Positions 55,722-64,000 of a stretch of 64,000 nucleotides of DNA are shown here, in pieces; the first letter of the stretch is position 1; the number at the start of each line of letters is the position of its first letter. The notes beneath the pieces are model-generated. The model was not told the DNA's origin, ran no database searches, and saw nothing but the letters and a program-made list of their open reading frames with translations. A program made the translations under genes and the position numbers. Origin of the DNA: Sphingobium sp. BYY-5 (GTDB taxonomy: Bacteria; Pseudomonadota; Alphaproteobacteria; Sphingomonadales; Sphingomonadaceae); assembly GCF_022758885.1 (NCBI RefSeq), contig NZ_JALEBH010000001.1:2883501-2947500 (forward strand), given 5' to 3'.

Positions 55722-56296
55722 TGATCGCGCGGCGCAACAGGATGCCTTGCGAAGGCGAGGATCGGATCTCGACCGTCACTGGCTTCTGGCTGGAGGCGGG
55801 CGGGCAAGACCGCTGGTTCGACAAGGACGCGGGTTTCGATCGCGATTTCCGTGAACGGTTCCTCGATCTCCATATGGAGGTAGCGGCAAGACGGTGCGAC
55901 GACTGGATCGCGAGTCCCGATGGGGCACTCGCTCTGCTGATCCTCACCGACCAGTTTCCGCGCAACGCCTTTCGCGGGACAGCGCATATGTACGCCACCG
56001 ACCCGCTCGCCCGTCACTATGCCCGGCTCGCGTTGGACGTGCGGCACATGGCGCGCGTCAAGCCGAAGCTCCGGCTGTTCTTCTGTCTGCCTTTTGCCCA
56101 TTCCGAGGAAATGGCCGATCAAGAGCTATCCGTGCTGCTCAACGCCGAACTGGGCCAGCCTTGGCTGGCGCATGCCGAGGGGCATCGCGACATCATCCGC
56201 CGCTTCGGACGGTTTCCGCACCGCAATTCAATGCTGGGCCGGACCACGACGGCGGAGGAGAGCGCCTATCTCAAGGGAGGCGGCTTTCAAGGGTAA
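55721..56296 (+). CDS. DUF924 family protein
   Basis: 191 residues: TVTGFWLEAGGQDRWFDKDA, GFDRDFRERFLDLHMEVAAR, ALALLILTDQFPRNAFRGTA, PKLRLFFCLPFAHSEEMADQ, AEGHRDIIRRFGRFPHRNSM, LGRTTTAEESAYL, the DUF924 signature. Function unknown in general. The ATG overlaps the antiporter stop (TGATG), showing coupling. Confidence 0.9.
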   Translation: MIARRNRMPCEGEDRISTVTGFWLEAGGQDRWFDKDAGFDRDFRERFLDLHMEVAARRCDDWIASPDGALALLILTDQFPRNAFRGTAHMYATDPLARHYARLALDVRHMARVKPKLRLFFCLPFAHSEEMADQELSVLLNAELGQPWLAHAEGHRDIIRRFGRFPHRNSMLGRTTTAEESAYLKGGGFQG

Positions 56297-56374
56297 GACC
56301 CTCGACATCATCACGTATCGCCGGACGGAGCCTGAATGGATGCTCCAAAATCACTAGCAAGGAGCAATCTGCAC

Positions 56375-57133
56375 ATGTCAGCATCGGATCTGAAAATCGA
56401 AACACGCACCGGCGTGAAGCGCAAGCCGCGTCGTATCCTGTCGATCGTCTCCAACACGGCTGAGCTCAAGGGCTTTCCGGTCGGCTTCTTCGCCGAGGAG
56501 ATGACACGGGCCTTCCTGATGTTCACCGAGGCTGGACATCATGTGGACCTCGCCTCGCCGAAAGGCGGCGAGGTGATGTTCGACACCCATAGCGATCCAC
56601 GCGCGCCCGGCGGCGCCTATGCCGACGATCTCATCAGCCTGGGTTTCGTCCAGCACCCGAAGTTCGGGGCGATGCTGAAGAACACCCTGCCGATCAGCGG
56701 CATCTCGGTGGACGACTATGACGCAGTCTGGGTCGCCGGTGGCGGCGGTCCTCTCCTGACGTTCAAGGACGATACCGCGCTGCACGCCCTGATCGCTGCC
56801 TTCTACGAGAAGGGCAAGATCGTCACGCTGATCTGCCACGGCTCCTCGCTGCTGCTCTGGACCCGCTTGTTCGACGGCAAGCTGTTGGCCGACGGCAAGA
56901 AATGGACGGGCTTCACCGACGAGGAGGAAGAGGAAGTCAACACCGCCTTCGGCATGACGCTGAACGAATACACCATCCAGAGCGAAGCGGCAGGCATCGA
57001 CAATACGAGCTTCCTCTGCCGTGCCGCCAACGAGCCGTTTGCCATCCGCGACGGCCGCCTGATCACCGGCCAACAACAGTACAGCAGCGGGATAACAGCC
57101 GAACTCGTTCTGGAGGCTCTCGACGAAGATTGA
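56375..57133 (+). CDS. DJ-1/PfpI-type class 1 glutamine amidotransferase-like protein
   Basis: 252 residues: RILSIVSNTAELKGFPVGFF, AEEMTRAFLMFTEAGHHVDL, ASPKGGEVMFDTHSDPRAPG, YDAVWVAGGGGPLLTFKDDT, and nucleophile elbow VTLICHGSSLL with Cys. This is the Hsp31/YhbO-like branch, linked to removal of methylglyoxal or other reactive carbonyls. AAGGAG lies upstream of ATG 56375. Related to the protein at 57526, which is exported and convergent. Confidence 0.87.
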   Translation: MSASDLKIETRTGVKRKPRRILSIVSNTAELKGFPVGFFAEEMTRAFLMFTEAGHHVDLASPKGGEVMFDTHSDPRAPGGAYADDLISLGFVQHPKFGAMLKNTLPISGISVDDYDAVWVAGGGGPLLTFKDDTALHALIAAFYEKGKIVTLICHGSSLLLWTRLFDGKLLADGKKWTGFTDEEEEEVNTAFGMTLNEYTIQSEAAGIDNTSFLCRAANEPFAIRDGRLITGQQQYSSGITAELVLEALDED

Positions 57134-57525
57134 TGGTCCCATGAACGGCAGAATGATGTCTGATCACCCGATCCAACCGTCTATCGTCCGATATTGCCGC
57201 CTTTCGACACACAATCGCCGCTGCGGCACCAGTGCCGCCCATAGCTACTCGCCAGGGTGGATTTGGTGGCCGCAGCGCTTATCCGGGAATCGGGCGCTGT
57301 GGCGCACATAGAGTAAGCTGATCGCTCCGAAGATCCGGGCAACCTGCCGGAAAGCCGTAAGTCATCCAGAGGCTGTTCCTGTCCTCGCTACGCACGAATT
57401 GGGACCCAATGCGCACGCCGCGGTCGGACTCCAAAGGGCGATCTGAGGGCACTGTCATCATTGACCATCGGCAGTACGAAGGCTGCGCAAAAGCGGTCAC
57501 ACACCCACGGTATGCGCTTCTACGG
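57134..57525. other. 392-bp gap between two convergent DJ-1-like genes
   Basis: No convincing gene. Short frames on the minus strand (57279-57500) have no recognisable family and no ribosome-binding site. No strong terminator hairpin was seen. Confidence 0.4.
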
Positions 57526-58368
57526 CTACTTCAGGCGCTTCAGCATCTCCTGGGCTACCGCTACGGCAGAGGCCGGGTTCTGTCCGGTGATCAGTTCCCG
57601 ATCCGTGACGAGATGGGCCGCAAAAGGCGCTTCAGCCTCACTGAACTTCGCGCCGGCCTGCTCCAGCGCCGTCTGCGGATAGAACTTCATCTGGCCGCCG
57701 TTCAGCAATGCCTTGGCCAATTCCTCTTCCCTGTTGCTGAGAACGGTGAGCCTGTAGCCGGCATAAATCCACTTGCCATCGGGTTGGGCGGTTCCGGATA
57801 TCTCAAGTTGCTTCGTGAAGCCCGGCGCATTCGGCAACGTCGAGAGGAGCGCGATGGGACCATGGCAGGTCAGTGCGGTCGTCTTGCCTGTCTCATGAAA
57901 ATGCGTCAGCAGCCGGCCGAGCTCGGGGCTGACCAGAAGGTCCTGCATCGGCGCGTGGCCGCCGGGAACATAGATTGCATCGAAATGATCATAGCCGATC
58001 TGCTCGATACGAGCGAGGCTAACAACCGGCGACTTCTCGCGCGACAGGAGGCCCAGTTTGGCAAGCTGCGCTTCACTTGTCTTCATCGCCGTTTCGTCAC
58101 CGCCAAAGTACATCTTGTCGATCGACGTCTTGTCGACGGTCGGCGCGGTGCCCTTCGGGGTGGCGAAGGTGATGTCATGGCCGGCGTCGAGCAAGGCTTG
58201 GACCGGCTGCATCAGTTCATTGAGGTAGAAGCCGGTCTCGAACACCTTGCCGTCCCTCAGATCGAGACGGTCGGAATCGGACAGGACCACGAGGACATTT
58301 TCGGCATGGGCACCGGTGGCGCTGAAGCCGAGGGCAAGGGTGATCGCGAGGCTGCGTAAGAATCTCAT
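57526..58368 (-). CDS. Exported DJ-1/PfpI-family protein
   Basis: 280 residues with a cleavable signal (MRFLRSLAITLALGFSATGA, HAE), then VLVVLSDSDRLDLRDGKVFE, TGFYLNELMQPVQALLDAGH, DITFATPKGTAPTVDKTSID, YDHFDAIYVPGGHAPMQDLL, and nucleophile region TTALTCHGPIALLS with Cys. Periplasmic DJ-1-like proteins are less common than cytoplasmic ones. GGAGA lies before ATG 58368. Third gene of the SDR-ABM-PfpI minus-strand operon. Confidence 0.87.
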   Translation of the reverse strand: MRFLRSLAITLALGFSATGAHAENVLVVLSDSDRLDLRDGKVFETGFYLNELMQPVQALLDAGHDITFATPKGTAPTVDKTSIDKMYFGGDETAMKTSEAQLAKLGLLSREKSPVVSLARIEQIGYDHFDAIYVPGGHAPMQDLLVSPELGRLLTHFHETGKTTALTCHGPIALLSTLPNAPGFTKQLEISGTAQPDGKWIYAGYRLTVLSNREEELAKALLNGGQMKFYPQTALEQAGAKFSEAEAPFAAHLVTDRELITGQNPASAVAVAQEMLKRLK

Positions 58369-58424
58369 CGATTTGTCTCCGGATGTCGGAAAATCTTGGC
58401 GTGGCTGGTGAAGGGTGGGGCCGG

Positions 58425-58727
58425 TCAGCCCGCGACCTTGGTCAGGCGATGCAGGGCGAAGTCGGCGAAGTAATCGCCCACGCCACTGGCCTGGAAGCGC
58501 TGCATGGCGGCGCCGTCCATATGGGCGCGCCACTCATCTTCGCTTGCCCAGGTCTCGACGAAGATGCGGACGCGGCCATCATCGAGCGATTGGTGCAGCT
58601 CATAGCGCAGGCAGCCATCCTCGAGCAGCGTCTCGGCGACCAGCTTTTCCTGCACGGCGCCGAGCGCCGCTTCCTTGCCCGGTTTGGCGGTGGTGATGGC
58701 AACGATAGTCAAAGGAGATTGGGACAT
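58425..58727 (-). CDS. ABM-domain quinol monooxygenase-like protein
   Basis: 100 residues: LTIVAITTAKPGKEAALGAV, QEKLVAETLLEDGCLRYELH, RVRIFVETWASEDEWRAHMD, the antibiotic-biosynthesis-monooxygenase (YgiN-like) pattern. Members oxidise quinols or aromatic substrates without cofactors. It lies 13 bases after the SDR gene on the same strand. Confidence 0.88.
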   Translation of the reverse strand: MSQSPLTIVAITTAKPGKEAALGAVQEKLVAETLLEDGCLRYELHQSLDDGRVRIFVETWASEDEWRAHMDGAAMQRFQASGVGDYFADFALHRLTKVAG

Positions 58728-58740
58728 TGAACGATCGCTT

Positions 58741-59532
58741 TCAGGCAATGGTGTTGACGAGGCCGCCCTCGGCGCGCAGCGCGGCGCCGTTGGTTGCGGA
58801 GGAACGCGGGCTGGCGAGATAGGCGACGAGGTTTGCAACCTCTTCCGCCTCCACCATGCGCTGCAGGATCGAAGACGAGCGCGCCGTGGCGAAGAATTCA
58901 GCCTCGATTTCTTTGATCGGAGCGGATGGGTCGCTGGCTTGGCTGCGCAGGAAGGTCTCGATGCCGTCCGAACGGGTCGGCCCCGGCATCACCGCGTTCA
59001 CCGTGACATTGGTACCGCGAGTTAGTTGCGCGAGGCCCCGCGATACCGAGAGCTGCGCTGTCTTGGTGGTGGCGTAGTGGATCATGTCGGCCGGAATGGC
59101 GAGGCCGGATTCGCTTGAGATGAAGATGATCCGGCCCCAGTTCCGTTCCAGCATACCAGGCAGATACGTACGCGAGAGGCGCACGCCGCTCATCACGTTC
59201 ACATCGAACAGATGGCTCCAGTCCGCGTCGGTGATCTCGCCGAACTGTTTGCTCTCGTAGATGCCGAGATTGTTGACGAGGATATCGACCGCCGGGGCGG
59301 CCCTGGCGATCAGCGCGGCGCCCTCCGCCGTTGCGGCGTCGACCAGTAGACCACTTATGGCCTTGCCGCCGGACGCCTTGATATTGCCGATCGCCGCATC
59401 GAGCCTGGCCTGGTCGCGGCCGGTGATGATGACGTTTGCGTCTTCGAGCGCGAGCGCGCGGGCGATTTCGAGCCCGATGCCCGCGGTGGCGCCGGTTATA
59501 AGAGTGGTCTTGCCGTTTAGTTGCAGGTCCAT
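58741..59532 (-). CDS. Short-chain dehydrogenase/reductase
   Basis: 263 residues: LQLNGKTTLITGATAGIGLE (TGATAGIG), NNLG (DILVNNLGIYESKQFGEITD), IIFISSESGLAIPADMIHYA, TTKTAQ with YxxxK (HYATTK), and AVMPGPT. Classical SDR; substrate unknown. First gene of the minus-strand operon, divergent from the LysR at 59630. Confidence 0.92.
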   Translation of the reverse strand: MDLQLNGKTTLITGATAGIGLEIARALALEDANVIITGRDQARLDAAIGNIKASGGKAISGLLVDAATAEGAALIARAAPAVDILVNNLGIYESKQFGEITDADWSHLFDVNVMSGVRLSRTYLPGMLERNWGRIIFISSESGLAIPADMIHYATTKTAQLSVSRGLAQLTRGTNVTVNAVMPGPTRSDGIETFLRSQASDPSAPIKEIEAEFFATARSSSILQRMVEAEEVANLVAYLASPRSSATNGAALRAEGGLVNTIA

Positions 59533-59629
59533 AGAACGTCTCCAGATTGTGTCTGAACGCAATCTATGATTTGAGACCCGGGAGAACTATTGCCGCAGTT
59601 AGACATGCACCTGTGAATGAGGATCACCA

Positions 59630-60550
59630 ATGTCGCGTATTCTGATGGAGCGATCAGGCGAGATGGAGGTGTTCGTACGGGTCGTGCAGGAAGGTGGTTT
59701 CTCAGCCGCTGCACGCAGCCTCGACATCACGCCGTCGGCAGTCAGCAAACTGATCGCGCGCCTTGAGGCGCGGCTCGGCACCCGCCTTCTGTTGCGCACG
59801 ACCCGTGCGCTGACCCTGACGGAGGAAGGCGAGGCCTATCATCATGCCGCGCTCAAGATCTTGCAGGATCTGAACGATGCCGATCGGGAAGCATCTGGCG
59901 GCTCGGTGCGGGGACGGCTGCGGGTCAATGCCACCATCCCGTTCGGCACGATGTTCGTCGCGCCGGCCATGCCCGCCTTCATCGCCCGCAATCCCGACCT
60001 GGTCGTCGATCTGAGCTTCACGGATGGAATCGTCGATCTGGTTGCGGAGAAGACCGATGTCGCCATTCGCATGGGCAATCTGCCGGATAGCGGCCTGATC
60101 GCCCGCAAGCTCGGACAGAGCCGACGCGTCGTCTGCGCCGCCCCTTCCTATCTCGCGCGTGGTGGCAGGCCGGAAACGCCCTCCGATCTCGAACGCCACG
60201 ACTGCCTGACATTCAACTTCCGTCGCACCCGGCCATCCTGGCCTTTCCGGTTCGAGGATCGGGATGTCGCGCAGGCGGTCACCGGTAGCCTTGTCGTGAA
60301 CAATGGCGAGACCATGAAGCAGATGGTGCTCGCCGGCGCCGGCATTGCGCGGCTGGGCGTGTTTCACGTAGCCGCGGAAATTGCCGAGGGAAGCCTCGTC
60401 CCTCTGCTCGAAGAGTGCAATCCGGGCGATTTGGAGCTGGTCCATGCCGTTTATCTCGGCGGCGGACCGCTACCCCACCGCGTGCGCGCCTTCATTGAGC
60501 ACATGATCGAGACGCTGGATGAAAAACCACTCCTGAAGATGGCATCGTAA
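59630..60550 (+). CDS. LysR-family transcriptional regulator
   Basis: 306 residues: RSGEMEVFVRVVQEGGFSAA, ARSLDITPSAVSKLIARLEA, RLGTRLLLRTTRALTLTEEG, plus substrate-binding domain with CLTFNFRRTRPSWPF. Very like the LysR at 27750 in start and C-terminal motifs. Divergent from the SDR-ABM-PfpI operon, its likely target. The 97-bp intergenic region is the probable operator. Confidence 0.92.
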   Translation: MSRILMERSGEMEVFVRVVQEGGFSAAARSLDITPSAVSKLIARLEARLGTRLLLRTTRALTLTEEGEAYHHAALKILQDLNDADREASGGSVRGRLRVNATIPFGTMFVAPAMPAFIARNPDLVVDLSFTDGIVDLVAEKTDVAIRMGNLPDSGLIARKLGQSRRVVCAAPSYLARGGRPETPSDLERHDCLTFNFRRTRPSWPFRFEDRDVAQAVTGSLVVNNGETMKQMVLAGAGIARLGVFHVAAEIAEGSLVPLLEECNPGDLELVHAVYLGGGPLPHRVRAFIEHMIETLDEKPLLKMAS

Positions 60551-60678
60551 TAAGCGGTAAGTTCGTGCTGGGATGCCCAGTGACATGACGACCAGCCACA
60601 GTCTCGCAGTGGGTACGTGTTCAGCGGGCTGCATTGTGGAGGGCTAGAGGGATATGCGGGCGCCTAGTAAAAACCCGA

Positions 60679-60813
60679 GATGGCCGTCGTTAGGCACGCA
60701 AACGCCGCCGAAACCCGCCGATAGCCGCATAACACGGAGTATCCACATAATCATCAGAGGGTTATGACGATTTCGTAGTGCTCATTTTCATCGGGCGCTG
60801 CCCGCCATCACCT
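60679..60813. repeat. Repeat copy B, homologous to 51483-51617
   Basis: Contains ACGCAAACGCCGCCGAAA, CCGCCGATAGCCGCATAA, and CTCATTTTCATCGGGCGC. It lies between the second cargo block and the tyrosine integrase. The matching copy A is on the other side of that cargo, in the same orientation. The remaining gap bases 60551-60678 and 60814-60920 show no gene. Confidence 0.65.
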
Positions 60814-60921
60814 TTTCTTGATTGATCCTGCATCGTCTCAAAAGGCGCAGGAATGCGTTATTTCTTGCGTGTCTGCAATCTCCCTGTATCTCATATGTTC
60901 TCGTGAAAGCTTGAACGATTC

Positions 60922-60959
60922 GGGGGCACTGTGGGGGCATCAATTTGCAGGAATGGGGG
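60922..60959. promoter_or_regulatory. Three GGGGGCA direct repeats before the integrase
   Basis: GGGGGCA occurs at about 60922, 60933 and 60955, a layout common before P4-type integrase genes and suggestive of arm-type integrase or excisionase binding sites. It also overlaps the expected promoter/leader. Confidence 0.5.
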
Positions 60960-60965
60960 CACCGG

Positions 60966-62222
60966 ATGCTGACCGACCTGCAATGCCGCAAGGCCAAAGC
61001 AGGGGAGAAGGACTACAAGCTCTCCGATGCTCACGGTCTCTACCTGTTCGTTACCAGGACCGGCTTTCGTTCCTGGCGCTGGAAGTACCGCTTTGCCGGC
61101 AAGGAAAAGCGGCTGGTGCTGGGCAGCTATCCCGACATGAACCTGAGCGCCGCCCGCGAAGCGCGGGAGAATGGCGCGCGCCTACTCAGGAGCGGGATCG
61201 ATCCTGCCCTGCAGGCCAAGCAGCTGGCTGCGATACGGCTGGAGGAAGCGGAAGCGACCTTCGAGGCGGTTGCCCGCGATTGGCACGGTCAGCAGTTGGG
61301 CGGCTGGGTGCCTCGCCATGCGGCCGATGTGATCAAAAGCCTGGAGCAGGATGTGTTCCCGAAGATCGGCGCCCTGCCGATCAAGGGCATTACCTCGCCC
61401 ATGGTGCTGGAGGTGATTCGGGCAATCGAGGACCGGCCTTCCATCGAAACGGCAAGAAGGGTGCGGCAGAGGATCTCGGCCGTTTATGCCTATGCCATTG
61501 CATCCGGCCTTGCCGATGCCGATCCGGCAGCCCCGATCAGGGCTGCGCTGAAGCCGCTGATCAAGGGACGGCAGCCCGCACTCGCCACGCTGGAGGAAGC
61601 CCGCGCGCTGCTGCGGCAGGTGGAGGCCGCACCCGCCCATCCCATGACCAAGCTCGCGTCCCGCATGCTGGCGCTCACTGCTTTGCGACAGGGCGTCCTG
61701 CGAACGACAATGTGGTCGGAGCTGGAAGGGCTGGACCCGGACGAACCGGTCTGGCGGATTCCTGCCACGCGGATGAAGCTGAAGCTCGACCGCAAGATCG
61801 ACCCACGTTTCGATTTCATGCTGCCGCTCTCCCGTCAGGCCACGGAGGTGCTGGACGCTGCGCGGGCCTTTGCACCCCACAGCCGCCTTGTCTTTCCCAG
61901 CCAGCGCCATGCACACAAGCCGATCAGCGAAAATGCGGTCGGCTATCTCTACAATCGACTGGTATCCCATGGGCGTCATGTGCCGCATGGCTGGCGCTCG
62001 ACCTTCTCCACCATCATGAACGAACGGGCACAGGCGCAGGGGCTGGCAGGGGACCGGGCGATCATCGACCTGATGCTGGCGCACATTCCCGAGGGTGTGG
62101 AAGCGAGCTACAACCGGGCTGCCTATATGCCGCGACGGCGCGAGATCGTGCAGGAGTGGGCGGACCTGTTGATGAAGGATATGCCGCCGGCCATGGCGCT
62201 GCTGGAAGGTCCACGCCGCTAA
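60966..62222 (+). CDS. P4-type tyrosine recombinase (integrase)
   Basis: 418 residues. N-terminal DUF4102 arm-binding domain (MLTDLQCRKAKAGEKDYKLS, DAHGLYLFVTRTGFRSWRWK, YRFAGKEKRLVLGSYPDMNL), a core-binding domain (about 95-190), and a catalytic domain with Arg in LTALRQGVLRTTMW (in place of the usual TGxR), HGWRSTFSTIMNERA and the tyrosine in GVEASYNRAAYMPRR. The ATG at 60966 is preferred over a TTG seven codons earlier. It integrates a separate element; its att sites may relate to the repeats at 51.5 and 60.7 kb. Confidence 0.9.
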   Translation: MLTDLQCRKAKAGEKDYKLSDAHGLYLFVTRTGFRSWRWKYRFAGKEKRLVLGSYPDMNLSAAREARENGARLLRSGIDPALQAKQLAAIRLEEAEATFEAVARDWHGQQLGGWVPRHAADVIKSLEQDVFPKIGALPIKGITSPMVLEVIRAIEDRPSIETARRVRQRISAVYAYAIASGLADADPAAPIRAALKPLIKGRQPALATLEEARALLRQVEAAPAHPMTKLASRMLALTALRQGVLRTTMWSELEGLDPDEPVWRIPATRMKLKLDRKIDPRFDFMLPLSRQATEVLDAARAFAPHSRLVFPSQRHAHKPISENAVGYLYNRLVSHGRHVPHGWRSTFSTIMNERAQAQGLAGDRAIIDLMLAHIPEGVEASYNRAAYMPRRREIVQEWADLLMKDMPPAMALLEGPRR

Positions 62223-62250
62223 GGGGCAGTTGGGCTGAAGGAGGCGCCGC

Positions 62251-62955
62251 ATGAGCGCGCGCTCCCTTTTCGAGATCGCCACGGGTATCGAGCACAAGGC
62301 GCGGCGGACCTTTCAGCCCGTTCGCCGCAACAGCTATCATGCCGGGGCGCGCGAGGGCCGCTTCTGGCGGCCGGTGAACCCAAAGGACAAATGGGCACAT
62401 ATCCGGGCGGCCGAGGCCTATGATCGCCAGCGCAAACAGGCAGGCAAGCGCAATGGGCCACTTGGTCATATCGCGCTGGAACTGCTGCGCGAGCTTTACC
62501 GCATCGTCGACTACAAGACCGGCAGGCTCGAGCCCTCGATCGATTATCTGATGCGGCAGCTGCGCCGATCCCGGGCCGCGATCGTCCAGGCCATGGCCCG
62601 ATTGAGGGAGCATGGCTTCCTGGAATGGATCCGCAGGACCGAGCCGACCGGCAATGAGGGCTTTGGACCACAGGTGCGCCAGATCACCAATGCCTATCGC
62701 TTCTGCCTCCCGGCAGCGGCGCGGCGGATCGTGGACCGGATTGTCGGCAAGGGGCCTGTCCCGGCGGATGATCTCCATCGCCGCGAGACCGCGGCGCGGG
62801 AAATGGAGGCCATGCTGGCATCGCTGCCGGCCGACCGGCGTATGCACGCGATGATCGACGACGAGACGCTTGCCGCAACCCTTGGCCGCATCGGGCTTTT
62901 GCTGGAAAGTAACGCGAGTTCACCGAGCAGCCAGAATCCTGGCATGGATATATAG
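62251..62955 (+). CDS. Winged-helix (possible replication/regulatory) protein beside the integrase
   Basis: 234 residues: PLGHIALELLRELYRIVDYK, TGRLEPSIDYLMRQLRRSRA, AIVQAMARLREHGFLEWIRR is a winged helix-turn-helix; the rest is basic or helical. It follows the integrase by 28 bp on the same strand with GGAGG upstream. Similar proteins accompany integrases in sphingomonad islands. Exact role unknown. Confidence 0.75.
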   Translation: MSARSLFEIATGIEHKARRTFQPVRRNSYHAGAREGRFWRPVNPKDKWAHIRAAEAYDRQRKQAGKRNGPLGHIALELLRELYRIVDYKTGRLEPSIDYLMRQLRRSRAAIVQAMARLREHGFLEWIRRTEPTGNEGFGPQVRQITNAYRFCLPAAARRIVDRIVGKGPVPADDLHRRETAAREMEAMLASLPADRRMHAMIDDETLAATLGRIGLLLESNASSPSSQNPGMDI

Positions 62956-63171
62956 AAGGAACGGCTTCGCCGTGCGCAGGTGAGTGGATCCGGTCTCATA
63001 AGCGATGGTCCCCGCATAGCTCCCCTCCGGTTGAGAGGCAGGACGCACCGCCCATGGCGGTGCGATTGCTCCCCAGCGGGCGCAAGCGGCTTTGGTGTGC
63101 CCCAAAGGCAGCCATTTCCCCTGCCGAGAGCGCGACATGCCTGGGGCGCGCAGCGACCCCCTCCAGGTGCA
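62956..63171. other. Non-coding gap between the two recombinase loci
   Basis: 216 bp with short inverted GC-rich stretches and no recognisable gene. The 3' part of the convergent recombinase frame begins at 63172. Confidence 0.4.
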
Positions 63172-63909
63172 TCAAAATGCATCAGTGCATGGGAACGGGA
63201 AATTGCCCTGAAGCGCCCAGCCTGCGCGGCCCCAAAGCCTCTTCGATCGGTGCATCAAAACCGACACGAAAAGCGCGCGGGCGAGGCGGGGGGAAAAGCG
63301 CGCTTCGAGGGGTGGCGGGTCCGCGGGCATCGGTCCGATGATCGATTGCTGCGGGTGGAGCCCATGCGCGCGCTGGTGACCGATCTTGAGGTGCGCGACG
63401 CAGCACCCGAGGCAGACCAAGCCTGGCTCGACCGGCTGGCTTTGCATGCCGTAGCGCACTGGACGCCGACCGCCTGCGTTTCCGGTGCCTGTGCCCTCTG
63501 CGAGAGTTAAAGCGTCCTCCACATCAACTCTGAGGTATCGGACCGTGCTTTCGATCTTCGTGTGCCCAAGTAAAATCTGGACCGCGCGGAGATTCCCGGT
63601 CGCCTTGTAGATGCTCGATGCCTTGGTCCGCCGTAGAGAGTGGGTACCATAATCCTCGCTGAGCAAGCCAATTCCCGTGACCCACTCATCGACAAGGCGG
63701 GCATATTGCCTTGTGCTTATGTGGGTTGCGTGATCGGTGCGGCTGGGGAATGCAAAATCTTCCAAGAATCCACATCGCAGCTCGAGCCATTTCAGCAGAC
63801 TGGCGCGAGCATCATCCATCAGTTCAAACTGAACCGGCCTTCCAGTCTTTTGCTGAACGACTGTAGCACGCGTTCGAATTTTCCGATCGCAAACGATATC
63901 GCAGCGCAT
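63172..63909 (-). CDS. Short tyrosine recombinase/integrase with divergent C-terminal extension
   Basis: 245 residues, mostly a catalytic domain: CDRKIRTRATVVQQKTGRPV (Arg region), TDHATHISTRQYARLVDEWV, YGTHSLRRTKASSIYKATGN (HxLR), LRAVQILLGHTKIESTVRYL (GHxxxxxTxxY). The N-terminal core-binding domain is very short or absent. After ALTLAEGTG the sequence no longer resembles integrases (GNAGGRRPVRYGMQSQPVEP), so the C terminus has probably been replaced at a junction. The frame stays open upstream of ATG 63909 to about 63990, so the true start is unsure. Confidence 0.75.
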   Translation of the reverse strand: MRCDIVCDRKIRTRATVVQQKTGRPVQFELMDDARASLLKWLELRCGFLEDFAFPSRTDHATHISTRQYARLVDEWVTGIGLLSEDYGTHSLRRTKASSIYKATGNLRAVQILLGHTKIESTVRYLRVDVEDALTLAEGTGTGNAGGRRPVRYGMQSQPVEPGLVCLGCCVAHLKIGHQRAHGLHPQQSIIGPMPADPPPLEARFSPRLARALFVSVLMHRSKRLWGRAGWALQGNFPFPCTDAF

Positions 63910-64000
63910 CGCGCTCCTCTTCAGCTTCGCTGCAACGTGGCGGCTCGTCGTCGCGATGCCGATATGGCCAAGACGATCGTGGCTTACCGCTTATTGTCGG

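Noticed and set aside
62956..64000. Possible second copy of the tRNA-Ser 3' end marking the right ICE boundary
   Set aside because: No match to GGGTTCGAATCCC followed by CCTCTCCGCCA was found there or elsewhere after 6736; the right boundary may lie outside or carry no duplication.

Overview
The window looks like part of a high-GC alphaproteobacterial chromosome, most likely a sphingomonad (Sphingobium/Novosphingobium type). This is judged from the TonB-dependent receptor, the OPT transporter and the style of the mobile-element genes; no rRNA is present to confirm it. Positions 1-6646 are ordinary chromosome: a divergent phytase / TonB receptor pair, an OPT transporter, an SGNH hydrolase, HspQ, and then a tRNA-Ser(CGA) gene.

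From the 3' end of that tRNA onward the sequence is an integrative and conjugative element (ICE). It begins with a large serine recombinase whose reading frame runs out of the element into the antisense strand of the tRNA. A full P-type (trb) type IV secretion operon follows on the minus strand (trbB-C-D-E-J-K-L-F-G-I plus DUF2274), then the coupling protein TraG. Further on are the relaxase, a VirB1-like transglycosylase, the TraF peptidase, DUF2840, a ParA/RHH pair, a RepA initiator, an AlpA-like regulator, DUF932, DUF736 and ParB-like genes. Two of the latter (DUF932 and ParB-like) have near-identical leaders of about 300 bp.

There are three accessory blocks. (1) At 23-28.7 kb lies a redox cargo of an MFS exporter, an Old Yellow Enzyme ene-reductase and an LLM flavoprotein, with LysR regulators at both ends. 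(2) At 43-51.3 kb lies a defence island. A Fic protein is directly followed by a SIR2-APAZ protein and a short prokaryotic Argonaute, which together form a SPARSA-type NAD-depleting system. Converging on it is a Gabija-like pair: an OLD-family ATPase/TOPRIM nuclease and a UvrD-like helicase. (3) At 51.7-60.6 kb lies a second LysR-bounded cargo of SDRs, a Kef-like antiporter, DUF924, two DJ-1/PfpI proteins and an ABM monooxygenase. It is bracketed by homologous repeats of about 130 bp.

The right end holds two tyrosine recombinases and a winged-helix protein, suggesting stacked mobile elements. The right boundary of the ICE is not recognisable here.

The most notable feature is the three-gene Fic/SIR2-APAZ/pAgo cluster with its own inverted-repeat promoter region. 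Three ICE genes (a HEPN-like ORF, an XRE regulator and a DUF6499-DUF2285 protein) are frameshifted, either real decay or sequencing errors. All identifications come from reading motifs and remembered family features; no database search was run.
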